Of a stretch of DNA of 45,174 bases, positions 37,754 to 45,174 are shown one piece after another. The notes beneath the pieces were generated by a model that was given only the letters and a program-made list of their open reading frames with translations, was not told the origin of the DNA and made no database searches. Positions within the stretch are counted from its first letter, which is position 1. The number at the start of each line of letters is the position of its first letter. The stretch spans positions 808 through 45,981 of IMG/VR virus record IMGVR_UViG_3300008113_000091. One strand, given 5' to 3'. The translations under genes were made by a program, and so were the position numbers. The stretch is from a virus.

Positions 37754-39370
37754 ATGGGTGTCGTTATCAAGAACAACGCGGTCAGCACGATCACTACGGC
37801 GATCAGTGCGTCCGACGTTGGTCTCGCAGTAGCTGCGGGCACCGGTTCGCTCTTTCCCGCGCTCGGGGCGAGTGACTATTTCTATGCTACGCTGGTCAGC
37901 GCGGGCGGCACCTACGAGGTGATCAAGGTCACGGCGCGGGTCGGAGACACCATGACCATCGTCCGTGCTCAGGAAGGTACGACAGCACAGAGCTTCGCTT
38001 CCGGCTCGCGGCTGGAGCTTCGCGTCACGGCTGCGTCCATCACCGACACGACCGATGCACTGGCCATCTTCACGCAGTCTGGCACCGGCGCTGTTGCGCG
38101 TACGGTGCAGGGTAAGCTGCGCGAGTATGTTTCGCCAGAAGACTTCAGCGGCACCGACACGGCCAAGTTCAACGCTGCACTGGCGACCGGCAAGCCGGTG
38201 CGCTGCGGGGCGCAGTCCTACGCCATTACGGGTACGCTCACGCCGACTGCGGCTGGGCAGATCATCGACCTCAATGGCGCGCTGCTAACCTGCACCGGCA
38301 ACTTCGACGTGTTCAACGTCACCGGCTTGCAGGGAGTTGTGATCGGTAACGGACGCATCGAGGCCGCTGCCATGTCAGGTGGCGACATCCTCAACGTCGT
38401 GAACGCCGACCGCACTACCTTCGAAAACGTGCTGGTGTTCAACCCATTCAACTTCGCCTTCGTGCAGAAGGCAAACGTGGTCGAGATCAACAACGTCTGG
38501 GCCAACAACATCCGAGGCACCTACGGCATCCGCTGGCTCGGCGACGCTGCTAATCGCTCGGACGTGCTGCGCCTTATCGGCGTGGTCATGTCGTTTCCCG
38601 ATGCTGGTATCGGCATCGACTGGGACGGCAACTGCCACACACTCCAGACGTTCGGCACCATCATCGTGCGCCCGAACAAAGGCGTTCGTATTCGCAACAC
38701 GGCAGGCGCGACCGCGCCCGAGTTCGGCTTCCTTACCAATCTGGAGATCGACTTCCCCGTCAGCTATGGCGTGGAGATTCTGGCGGGTGAAAGCTACTAC
38801 TTCGGGCCGCAGTTCTACTGCCATGGCTCGACCACTGCGAGCGGCGTCTATGTCGCGTCCGGCCTTACTGCCGACCGCATTCAGTTCGCGGGCGGTAAGA
38901 TCAGCGGCAATGCCACCTACGGCATCGAGAATAACAGCCGCGTGCTGGCGGCAAACCTTGTCCTGACGGGCAACACGACCGCCAACTTCCTGAATGTCGA
39001 CAACGCCATCTTGAGCGCCTCTCGCATCGAGATCGACAGCACGTTCCTGATGCGCCGAGCGAGTGGCGATCCCGTGCTCCAGTTCGACGTGAACGACTAT
39101 ATCGGGTACAACCGCGCCGCCAACGACTTGTTCGTCTCTCTTGGTGGGACGACTGTCTTCCTCATGGCGGCAGATCGCATTCAGTTCACGCAGCCGCCCC
39201 AGCTTCCGACCGTCACTGTGGCTCAGCTTCCCGCAGCCGCTGCGGGCAACCGTGGGCGCGAGTACTACGTCAGCGATGCCAACGCCACCACACGGCTGGC
39301 GACTGTCGCAGGAGGTGGGGCCAACTTCGTTAAGGTATTTAGTAACGGGACAAACTGGTTGATTGCGTGA
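37754..39370 (+). CDS. Tailspike with anchor domain and beta-helix
   Basis: A 538-aa protein. Residues 1-100 are the anchor domain shared with the upstream gene. A linker (GAVARTVQGKLREYVSPEDF) precedes a right-handed beta-helix core with pectate-lyase-like repeats (GVVIGNGRIEAAAMSGGDIL; GGKISGNATYGIENNSRVLA). The end LPTVTVAQLPAAAAGNRGRE is a C-terminal cap seen in other phage spikes. Tailspikes of this plan bind and often cleave surface polysaccharide. The catalytic residues cannot be named from sequence alone. Confidence 0.82.
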   Translation: MGVVIKNNAVSTITTAISASDVGLAVAAGTGSLFPALGASDYFYATLVSAGGTYEVIKVTARVGDTMTIVRAQEGTTAQSFASGSRLELRVTAASITDTTDALAIFTQSGTGAVARTVQGKLREYVSPEDFSGTDTAKFNAALATGKPVRCGAQSYAITGTLTPTAAGQIIDLNGALLTCTGNFDVFNVTGLQGVVIGNGRIEAAAMSGGDILNVVNADRTTFENVLVFNPFNFAFVQKANVVEINNVWANNIRGTYGIRWLGDAANRSDVLRLIGVVMSFPDAGIGIDWDGNCHTLQTFGTIIVRPNKGVRIRNTAGATAPEFGFLTNLEIDFPVSYGVEILAGESYYFGPQFYCHGSTTASGVYVASGLTADRIQFAGGKISGNATYGIENNSRVLAANLVLTGNTTANFLNVDNAILSASRIEIDSTFLMRRASGDPVLQFDVNDYIGYNRAANDLFVSLGGTTVFLMAADRIQFTQPPQLPTVTVAQLPAAAAGNRGREYYVSDANATTRLATVAGGGANFVKVFSNGTNWLIA

Positions 39371-39442
39371 TTTTACGTACAGCAGTTGCCACCGAGGTAA
39401 CGAACTCTTCTATCTTACACTGTAGCTTTAGTGGTGCTTGTA

Positions 39443-39736
39443 ATGGATCAAACTATTATCAACTGGTTGTTCGCCGGATTTGGTGCCGCTATTGGCTGGA
39501 TTCTTAAAGTTGTCTGGGATGCTCTCGCTGATCTGAAGTCGGATATTCGCGCTATCGAGCGAGATTTGCCGGAGGTCTATGTGCGCAAGGATGATTTCAA
39601 GGACGCCGTCAGAGAGATCAAGGAAGAGATGCGCGAGATGCGTCAGGACATCAAGTTGAGTTTCAACAAGGTCGATGATACACTCAACGTGATCTTCGAG
39701 AAGATCAACAAGAAGGAGGACCGCAATGCCCGGTAG
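39443..39736 (+). CDS. Single-pass membrane protein with coiled coil (XhlA-like)
   Basis: A 97-aa protein. An N-terminal membrane segment (NWLFAGFGAAIGWILKVVW) is followed by a long charged coiled coil (LKSDIRAIERDLPEVYVRKD; KEEMREMRQDIKLSFNKVDD). This is the plan of XhlA-type proteins and membrane-tethered spike/lysis helpers. The ATG at 39443 is used; upstream GTGs are possible. It opens the group leading to the lysis genes. Confidence 0.6.
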   Translation: MDQTIINWLFAGFGAAIGWILKVVWDALADLKSDIRAIERDLPEVYVRKDDFKDAVREIKEEMREMRQDIKLSFNKVDDTLNVIFEKINKKEDRNAR

Positions 39737-39857
39737 CAAGATGATGTCGTACAAGAAGGGCGGTATGGTGTTCAAGCCGTGCGCCAAGTGTCCGTCTCCC
39801 GCCAAGTGCCGCGCTGCTGGTAAGTGCGCCATGAAGGGCAAGCCCAAGGGGAAGTAG
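39726..39857 (+). CDS. Cys-rich 43-aa protein
   Basis: Read directly. After MPGSKMMSYKKGGMVFKP comes a four-cysteine cluster CAKCPSPAKCRAAGKC, then a Lys/Gly tail. The spacing suggests a small zinc-binding knuckle. The ATG overlaps the preceding stop codon region, and it is followed after one base by the next ATG. Too short for routine gene callers. Confidence 0.55.
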   Translation: MPGSKMMSYKKGGMVFKPCAKCPSPAKCRAAGKCAMKGKPKGK

Positions 39858-39858
39858 T

Positions 39859-40185
39859 ATGGCCAAGAAAGGCTATTGGCAGACCAAGAAGGGCAAGTCT
39901 GCTATCCAGCAGCAAGGCGCTATTGATGCCGCAGGCGCTATGCGTGTCACTCCTGCTACGCAGAACTCTCTCGGTAGCGTCGATACCGGTATGGTCCGCG
40001 CCCCGAGTATGGGTATTGCCCCCGGCAGTCTCCCCGGGCGCGGTACGATGCAGACCTTCGATAGCAAGCTCATCGCGCAGGGTCCGACGACCGGGTTCGG
40101 TAGCTTCCGTGGCGGCACGTCGATCTCCGGCGTAGAGCGCAAGGCAACCGGTTCGCTCGGTGGCACCACCTTCAGGGCGCGGTAA
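39859..40185 (+). CDS. Hypothetical virion-cluster protein, 108 aa
   Basis: A basic, Gly/Thr/Ser-rich, probably disordered protein (MAKKGYWQTKKGKSAIQQQG; GGTSISGVERKATGSLGG). Starts one base after the stop of the Cys-rich gene. Not recognised. Confidence 0.55.
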   Translation: MAKKGYWQTKKGKSAIQQQGAIDAAGAMRVTPATQNSLGSVDTGMVRAPSMGIAPGSLPGRGTMQTFDSKLIAQGPTTGFGSFRGGTSISGVERKATGSLGGTTFRAR

Positions 40186-40186
40186 G

Positions 40187-40579
40187 ATGAGCATCGTGCT
40201 CGGCACTCGCTCGCTGTCGCGCCTTGAGGGGGTTCATCCCGATCTGGTGCGTGTCGTCAAGAAAGCCGCTGCGATGTCGGACCTCGACTTCACGGTACTC
40301 GAAGGGCTGCGCACCATCGAGCGTCAGCAGCAGCTTATGAAGCAGGGTGCCACCAAGACGCTCAACTCGCGTCACCTGACGGGACATGCTGTCGATCTGG
40401 CACCCATGATCGGCGGAAAAGTATCTTGGGACTGGCCGCTTTACCATCGACTGGCCAAGATCGTGAAGGCCGCTGCGGCGGCTGAGAACGTCCCCATCCA
40501 GTGGGGTGGGGACTGGCGTACCTTCAAGGATGGCCCGCATTGGGAACTGCCTTGGAAGGTCTATCCGAAAGGAAAGTAG
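40187..40579 (+). CDS. Endolysin: M15-type peptidase (L-Ala-D-Glu / D-Ala-D-Ala carboxypeptidase fold)
   Basis: A 130-aa single catalytic domain. The zinc site is visible as SRHLTGHAVDL (H63, D70) and GPHWELP (H118), with WGGDW before it, which is the M15C pattern. It cuts peptide cross-links in peptidoglycan. ATG 40187 is chosen over an upstream start because it has GGTAAG nearby and avoids overlap with the preceding gene. The lack of a binding domain is normal for Gram-negative phages. Holin and spanin genes follow. Confidence 0.9.
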   Translation: MSIVLGTRSLSRLEGVHPDLVRVVKKAAAMSDLDFTVLEGLRTIERQQQLMKQGATKTLNSRHLTGHAVDLAPMIGGKVSWDWPLYHRLAKIVKAAAAAENVPIQWGGDWRTFKDGPHWELPWKVYPKGK

Positions 40580-40580
40580 A

Positions 40581-40754
40581 ATGAGCAAGGATCAGCTTTT
40601 CGGTATCATCCGCACCGTTGCCGCTGCCGGGTTTGGCTTCATGGCCGGTAAGGGTTGGCTCGATGGTGCTACTGTCGAAGCTCTTGCTGGCGCTGTCGCC
40701 ACCATCGGTGTCGCTGTGTGGTCGGTTGTCAGCAAGAAGGCACCGGCTGAATGA
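40581..40754 (+). CDS. Holin-like membrane protein (Pam3 gp28-like)
   Basis: A 57-aa protein with two hydrophobic segments (FGIIRTVAAAGFGFMAGKGW and ALAGAVATIGVAVWSVV), a short polar turn and a charged end (SKKAPAE). Length, topology and place directly after the endolysin fit a holin or pinholin. GGAAAG precedes the ATG. Its stop overlaps the next ATG. Confidence 0.75.
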   Translation: MSKDQLFGIIRTVAAAGFGFMAGKGWLDGATVEALAGAVATIGVAVWSVVSKKAPAE

Positions 40755-40972
40755 TCCGGTTCCTGACGCTCCTTCTGGAACTCATCCATCGGTTCTTCCA
40801 AGAGAAGGACAAGGCTGAGCACAAACAGGAGGGGCGTCAGGAGACCATCAAGGAGATCAACGATGCGATCAACCGCCAAGTCGAGTTGGGTGAAGCTGCT
40901 ATCAGCATCCCTGATCCTGAGCGCGACGAGCGGTTGCGCTCACGATTTGACCGATCCCGCACCCCTCGATAA
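40751..40972 (+). CDS. Inner-membrane spanin (Rz-like)
   Basis: A 73-aa protein. The N-terminal hydrophobic anchor (MIRFLTLLLELIHRFF) is followed by a charged periplasmic coiled coil (EHKQEGRQETIKEINDAINR) and an Arg-rich end. It would bridge to the o-spanin encoded in the overlapping frame, fusing inner and outer membranes at lysis. The ATG overlaps the holin-like stop by 4 bp. Confidence 0.75.
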   Translation: MIRFLTLLLELIHRFFQEKDKAEHKQEGRQETIKEINDAINRQVELGEAAISIPDPERDERLRSRFDRSRTPR

Positions 40973-41105
40973 CTACTGCCGCATCGCCAAGCCGATCACC
41001 TACGATAGCGTGGCCGACACGCCGGAGACGGTCCAGCAGATCGAGCGACATAACTCGCAGTATGTGTGCGTCTGCGAAGCAGACTGTCCGACAGCGTCGA
41101 AGTAG
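40863..41105 (+). CDS. Outer-membrane spanin lipoprotein (Rz1-like)
   Basis: An 80-aa protein in a different frame from the Rz-like gene, overlapping it by 110 bp. A basic N-terminus, hydrophobic signal and lipobox-like TSGC (LLSASLILSATSGC) indicate lipidation at that Cys. The mature part is short with further cysteines (YVCVCEADC). The overlapping Rz/Rz1 layout is classic. Confidence 0.78.
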   Translation: MRSTAKSSWVKLLSASLILSATSGCAHDLTDPAPLDNYCRIAKPITYDSVADTPETVQQIERHNSQYVCVCEADCPTASK

Positions 41106-41118
41106 GATATGATACCCC

Positions 41119-43539
41119 ATGGCCGGTGTCAAAATCACAAACTTCTTCGGGATTGCGCCCAAGATTTCCCCCGAGCTTCTGCCGGAGACGGCGGGTCAGA
41201 TCGCACGCAATGCGAAAGTCTATTCTGGTGATCTGATCCCGTACCCTCAGCCTGTGGTAGTGGGTAACACCGGGCGCACCGGTACGATCAAGACGCTCTA
41301 TGCGCTCAAGGACCCGCTCGGCGTTAACCAGTGGCTGTCGTGGACGACCGATGTCGATATCGCCATTGTGACTTCGTCCGATGTGACTGACCAGCGGTTC
41401 TACTACACTGGCGATGGGGTTCCGAAAGTCTCGAACTACAGCCTCGCCTTTGAGGGTATCGGTCCTTACCCCACCAATCATTACGACCTCGGACTCCCGC
41501 TGCCGACCACCAAGCCGACTGTGACCGTGGTGCCGTTCACTACGGCTACGACCGCGACGTATGCCCGGGACAACAACAACACGGCTCGACTTACCACGGC
41601 AGCACCGCACGGTCTGAAGGAAGGGGCCTACGTCACTGTAACCGGCTTCAGCTATTTGGCTGGGTCCTACACATATGTCGGTACCACCGTCACCTGCACT
41701 ATCGCGAACCACGGGTTGACGGGGTCTCCGCAGGTTTCACTGGATTTCACCTCTGGCGATGCGATTGACGGGGTCTACACGGCGACGGTCACCGGCCTAA
41801 ACACCTTCACTATCAGCGTCCCTGTTGCACCCACGTCTGGCGGCACTGTCCGTTTGAGCATGACCTCGTTCAATGTGACGGGGACTCAGGCCACTGTCAT
41901 CGACGCATCGACTATCGAGTACTTCAGCCCCGGCCCGCAGATCGCAGCTACTTCGTTCGCAGGTGGGAAGATTGACCTCGGTGGTCCGACCCAGTCGCGC
42001 TCGTACGTCTATACGTGGTACACTCCGTGGGAGGAGGAGAGCATCGCCTCCGACCCGACTACCGACGTGTTCGTCAAGGAGGGTGTGACCATTACGGTCG
42101 GTGGCCTCCCGACCGCAAAGCCTGCTGGCAACAACTTTGTGCGTGGTATCCGGCTCTATCGCACGCTCGCTACAGTCTCGGGCACTGAGTACTTCCGCCT
42201 CAAGACCCTCTGGTTCCCCACCGATCTGGCGACTGTGAGTCGCAACGCGAATGTGTCCACGGTGCGGCTGAAGTTCCCACACAATCTGGGTATCGACGAC
42301 CGGTTCAAGATCAGCGGCTGTTCGGACGCGTCGTTCGATATCACTGGCGGGGTCGTGCTCGACATTCCGGACGAGTACACGTTCACCTATGCGCAGGTTG
42401 CTGCCAATGTGGCGACCACCACCGTTGCCGCTGGTACGCTGTACCACGATATCTCTGAGGACCCGCCGACGACGGCTGCGCGGTATTGGGGTGACGGTGG
42501 GAACTATGACTTCACGGACGACTTCGATCCCCTGAACCTGATCGACATCCTCGCGTCCGATGAGTACGACGCACCGCCGGACAACCTCCAAGGTCTGATC
42601 GCAGCGCAGAACAATATCCTCGCTGGCTTCGTGGGGAACAAGCTCTACCTGTCTGAGCCTGCGCTCCCTCACGCATGGCCCATCGCCTACGCGATCACAT
42701 TCGAGAGCGACATCGTAGGTCTGGCACCGATCAATGGCTCGATCCTCGTGCTGACCACGGGCTACCCGTTCTTGGTGTCTGGTAGCGACCCTCGTGCCGG
42801 ACTTAGCGTTCAGCGGATCGACGCGCTCTACCCCTGCCTCAACCGCAAGGGTATCGTCTCGATGAACTACGGGGTGGTCTACCCCACCCATGACGGTCTG
42901 GCCGTGTTCTCTCCGTCCAGTGGTCCGACGATCATCACCCGCTCGAACTTCAACGACGATACATGGGCTGCGGAACTGGACCCCACCACTATCGTCGGCG
43001 AGTTCTACGGTGATGCGTATCTTGCGTCGCACTCCACCGGTGGCTTTGCGTTCGAACCTGACCGTAACATCGGCGGGCAGTTTGTGGACCTCGACTTCAC
43101 CTATACCGCCTCGTGGTATGACGCTGTGGGTGGTCGGTTGTTCTGCGTCACCGGGACTAACGGTGATGTTTATGAGTGGGACAATCTGGACCAGCCTGCT
43201 CTGACGCAGGAGTGGAAATCCAAGGTCATCAAGACCGCTGACATGATCAACCTCGGCGCGGCCCGGGTGATTGCTGACTACGCAGAGGTGACCACTACAT
43301 GGGATTCCGCATCACAGCAGTGGCAGGTTGATACCTCGCCTTGGGCTACGGTGAACAACATCACCTTCCGGCTCTGGGTGGACAAGCAGCTTTTGCTCAC
43401 CACGACGGTAACTGATATGAATGTCTTCCGGCTCCCCACTGGCTACCGCTCGGATACGTTTGAGGTCGGTGTCGAAGGGGACATCCGGATTCGTGCCATC
43501 CACCTCGGCGAAACCCCGCTTAGTCTGAAGGAAGCGTGA
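41119..43539 (+). CDS. Tail nozzle-like protein (tail tubular protein B-like)
   Basis: An 806-aa beta-rich protein. The start KITNFFGIAPKISPELLPET with AQIARNAKVYSGDLIPYPQP is typical of podovirus nozzle proteins that cap the tail tube. Middle insertions contain Ig-like Thr-rich repeats (AAPHGLKEGAYVTVTGFSY and a related VRLKFPHNLGIDDRFKISG). The C-terminal half has propeller-like strands (GIVSMNYGVVYPTHDGLAVF). The length matches that family. Confidence 0.75.
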   Translation: MAGVKITNFFGIAPKISPELLPETAGQIARNAKVYSGDLIPYPQPVVVGNTGRTGTIKTLYALKDPLGVNQWLSWTTDVDIAIVTSSDVTDQRFYYTGDGVPKVSNYSLAFEGIGPYPTNHYDLGLPLPTTKPTVTVVPFTTATTATYARDNNNTARLTTAAPHGLKEGAYVTVTGFSYLAGSYTYVGTTVTCTIANHGLTGSPQVSLDFTSGDAIDGVYTATVTGLNTFTISVPVAPTSGGTVRLSMTSFNVTGTQATVIDASTIEYFSPGPQIAATSFAGGKIDLGGPTQSRSYVYTWYTPWEEESIASDPTTDVFVKEGVTITVGGLPTAKPAGNNFVRGIRLYRTLATVSGTEYFRLKTLWFPTDLATVSRNANVSTVRLKFPHNLGIDDRFKISGCSDASFDITGGVVLDIPDEYTFTYAQVAANVATTTVAAGTLYHDISEDPPTTAARYWGDGGNYDFTDDFDPLNLIDILASDEYDAPPDNLQGLIAAQNNILAGFVGNKLYLSEPALPHAWPIAYAITFESDIVGLAPINGSILVLTTGYPFLVSGSDPRAGLSVQRIDALYPCLNRKGIVSMNYGVVYPTHDGLAVFSPSSGPTIITRSNFNDDTWAAELDPTTIVGEFYGDAYLASHSTGGFAFEPDRNIGGQFVDLDFTYTASWYDAVGGRLFCVTGTNGDVYEWDNLDQPALTQEWKSKVIKTADMINLGAARVIADYAEVTTTWDSASQQWQVDTSPWATVNNITFRLWVDKQLLLTTTVTDMNVFRLPTGYRSDTFEVGVEGDIRIRAIHLGETPLSLKEA

Positions 43540-43886
43540 TGAGTAGGTTCTCCGCGATCCCAAATCCGCCGCAGTCCGAGATGTCGGGCTGGCAGTACTA
43601 CATGCTCAACGCACTCAAGGAGAACGTCGAACTCCTGACCGGTGCACGCGGCGAGAAAGACGGTGCAAGCCGGGCCATCACCAAGGCTGCTGTAACTGTG
43701 GCGCAGGCACCCGCTCAGTCCATGCGGCAGGTTACGGCTCAGGGTTCTGCTGTGAATATTGACGGCGCGGTCGTCCCCGCTATCGACGACTATATCGAAC
43801 TCCTCAAGAACGTTCAGTCGCTGGCGAATGATGTTGCGGCGCTGCGCGAAACCCTGAATACACTCATCGGACAGCTACGAGGTTAG
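43539..43886 (+). CDS. Small virion-cluster protein, 115 aa
   Basis: Starts MSRFSAIPNPPQSEMSGWQY, followed by YMLNALKENVELLTGARGEK, and a long C-terminal helix (VAALRETLNTLIGQLRG). The P-x-x-P...W-x-YYMLNALKENVELLTG pattern is common for small proteins after nozzle genes. ATG 43539 (not the GTG at 43536) overlaps the preceding stop. Probably a virion component. Confidence 0.6.
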   Translation: MSRFSAIPNPPQSEMSGWQYYMLNALKENVELLTGARGEKDGASRAITKAAVTVAQAPAQSMRQVTAQGSAVNIDGAVVPAIDDYIELLKNVQSLANDVAALRETLNTLIGQLRG

Positions 43887-43887
43887 T

Positions 43888-44709
43888 ATGGAAAACCCTG
43901 TGATGGCAGCGCTGAACCCGCAGACTGCTTCGACCACCTCTCTCGATCTCCCCCCGGCACTCGCCAGCATCTTGGCTATGCCTGCTGCGGGGGCTGCGCC
44001 CATGTCGGCTGCCGGTCCGATCACACCTGCTGCTCCCACTACTCCTGCTGTTCCGACCATGCAGTCGCCCACTATTGGTGGTGCTCTGGGCGGTGCCCCC
44101 GCAATGCAGTCGCAGCCCCTGCCGAGCTTTCAGGAAGGTGGGATGGTTGGCATGGGCGGTATGCCGATGCGTCCCGGTGGGATGGCGGAGCCGGGTACTC
44201 CGATGGACCCGATGGAGCGGGATCAGGCGATTACTCAGGGCCTCAACCAGAACCCGCAGGTGGTTCAGGAAATCCAAGCCGCGCTGATGGAGGGTCTCCA
44301 GACTGGTGAGATCACGCCGCAAGAACTCAACATGATCATCCAGCTTACCCAGTTGGCTGCACAGAACCCTGACATGTACCCATATGTCCGGCAGTTCGCG
44401 ATCCAGCAGGGTATCGCCACCGAAGAAGACCTGCCGCCCGAGTACAATGAGGGTCTGCTCATCGCCATGCTGACTGTGGTCAAGTCCGCACAGCAGTTGA
44501 TCCAAGGTGGGCAGAACATGATGGCGGGCGCGCAGCCCCAGATGCCCATGGCTTCGATGAAGGCAGGCGGTACGGTCAAGGGTAAGGCCGATGCTCCTGT
44601 CCCGATCATGGCACACGAGGGTGAGTATGTGATCCCTAAGAACGTGGTGCAGATGAAGGGCCGTGAGTTCTTCGACCGCCTCGTTGAGCAGTACAAGGAC
44701 AAGGCGTGA
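43888..44709 (+). CDS. Putative internal virion or structural protein, 273 aa
   Basis: The N-terminal third is Ala/Pro/Met-rich and low in complexity. The middle is helical (AITQGLNQNPQVVQEIQAAL). The C-terminus carries MAHEGEYVIPKNVVQMKGRE, a GEYVIP motif found at the ends of many podovirus and siphovirus structural proteins. It starts just after the 115-aa gene. Exact role unknown. Confidence 0.6.
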   Translation: MENPVMAALNPQTASTTSLDLPPALASILAMPAAGAAPMSAAGPITPAAPTTPAVPTMQSPTIGGALGGAPAMQSQPLPSFQEGGMVGMGGMPMRPGGMAEPGTPMDPMERDQAITQGLNQNPQVVQEIQAALMEGLQTGEITPQELNMIIQLTQLAAQNPDMYPYVRQFAIQQGIATEEDLPPEYNEGLLIAMLTVVKSAQQLIQGGQNMMAGAQPQMPMASMKAGGTVKGKADAPVPIMAHEGEYVIPKNVVQMKGREFFDRLVEQYKDKA

Positions 44710-45140
44710 GCACACCGTCTGTCGAGCTACTGACTACCGAGCGGGCGCTCTCACTGTGGCCGCAGATGGTGCCGCTTATTGAGGAGTCCATCGAGGGTAA
44801 CGAAGTGTCTGCTGATGACCTCACCGTGCAGGACATCTTCAATGCCGTGTGCAACGACGAGGTGGCGATCTTCGCTTGCTTTCTGGATGGTAAACTCACC
44901 ACTATTCTGGCCATCCAGTTCCACGGTGACGAGACCACGAAGTGCGCAACGATAGTCGCCATGGCTGGTAAGAAGCTGGTGTTCTTCAAGCGGCACTATT
45001 GGCAGGCAGTTCTTGACTGGCTGCGTGGTAACAACATCAAGTTTCTCGATAGCCATGTACCGTTTGATCGTGCTATGATGTACACCAACAAGTTCGGTTT
45101 CGACAAATCCTGTGCCTACATTCGAATGACGCTAGGGTAA
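44706..45140 (+). CDS. GNAT-like / small virion-region protein, 144 aa (GTG start)
   Basis: A mixed alpha/beta domain (TTERALSLWPQMVPLIEESI; ILAIQFHGDETTKCATIVAM; FLDSHVPFDRAMMYTNKFGF; SCAYIRMTLG). The strand/helix order recalls an N-acetyltransferase fold but no clear acetyl-CoA motif (R/QxxGxG/A) is visible, so it may be an inactive version. GTG overlaps the preceding stop as GTGA. Confidence 0.5.
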   Translation: MSTPSVELLTTERALSLWPQMVPLIEESIEGNEVSADDLTVQDIFNAVCNDEVAIFACFLDGKLTTILAIQFHGDETTKCATIVAMAGKKLVFFKRHYWQAVLDWLRGNNIKFLDSHVPFDRAMMYTNKFGFDKSCAYIRMTLG

Positions 45141-45144
45141 TCTC

Positions 45145-45174
45145 ATGGGTAAGCGTGTTTTCAAGACAGTCCTC
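45145..45174 (+). CDS. Start of a virion gene, truncated by window edge
   Basis: Only ten codons (MGKRVFKTVL) are visible, following AGGGTAATCTC. By position it is probably the next structural or internal virion gene. Nothing more can be said. Confidence 0.5.
   Translation, partial: MGKRVFKTVL

Noticed and set aside
44706-45140. Firm call as an active acetyltransferase
   Set aside because: The fold order is suggestive, but no acetyl-CoA binding R/QxxGxG/A motif is visible.

Overview
The window is a contiguous piece of a tailed double-stranded DNA phage genome (Caudoviricetes) with podovirus-type architecture. The evidence is the packaging, portal, scaffold and coat order, a large tail-nozzle-like protein, a tailspike, and no tape measure or sheath. 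An overlapping Rz/Rz1-type spanin pair indicates a Gram-negative host. The DNA is mostly G+C-rich. No integrase, excisionase or lytic repressor was seen, so a strictly lytic lifestyle is likely. No phage RNA polymerase gene was seen, and transcription signals look like host sigma70 sites. Both window ends cut genes: the primase-helicase at the left and a virion gene just begun at the right.

Layout. Positions 1-21037 hold about forty tightly packed minus-strand genes, most joined by 1-20 bp overlaps. From right to left (the direction of transcription) these are: small early genes of unknown function; a MoxR AAA+ ATPase / helical protein / metallopeptidase-VWA module (17393-14038); an Nmad5-like protein; a family A DNA polymerase (12294-10411); a run of tiny coupled ORFs, three of them short hydrophobic or membrane-like peptides; a dCTP deaminase; a Cas4/RecB-like nuclease; a VRR-NUC nuclease; a SNF2-type helicase; a probable ssDNA-binding protein; an HTH protein; and a fused AEP-type primase with a DUF927-like helicase.

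Positions 21038-21904 are a strikingly A+T-rich divergent control region with three iteron-like repeats. It is the best candidate in the window for a replication origin or master switch. Rightward of it lie a self-contained moron-like gene with its own promoter and terminator (21819-22397), an endonuclease VII-type HNH protein with its own promoter, and a tRNA-Thr(UGU).

Positions 23373-45174 are the plus-strand late cluster: small terminase, two small ORFs, large terminase, a strong hairpin terminator, a promoter, three accessory virion genes, portal, scaffold, major coat protein, decoration-like and fibre-like proteins separated by GC-rich hairpins, five small very basic proteins, head-tail adaptors, a paralogous anchor pair ending in a tailspike, a lysis block (M15 peptidase endolysin, holin-like protein, spanins), the nozzle-like protein and further virion proteins.

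The early half should copy and recombine DNA and adjust nucleotide pools. The late half packages DNA, builds the particle and lyses the cell. All family assignments come from reading motifs and gene order; no database search was run.
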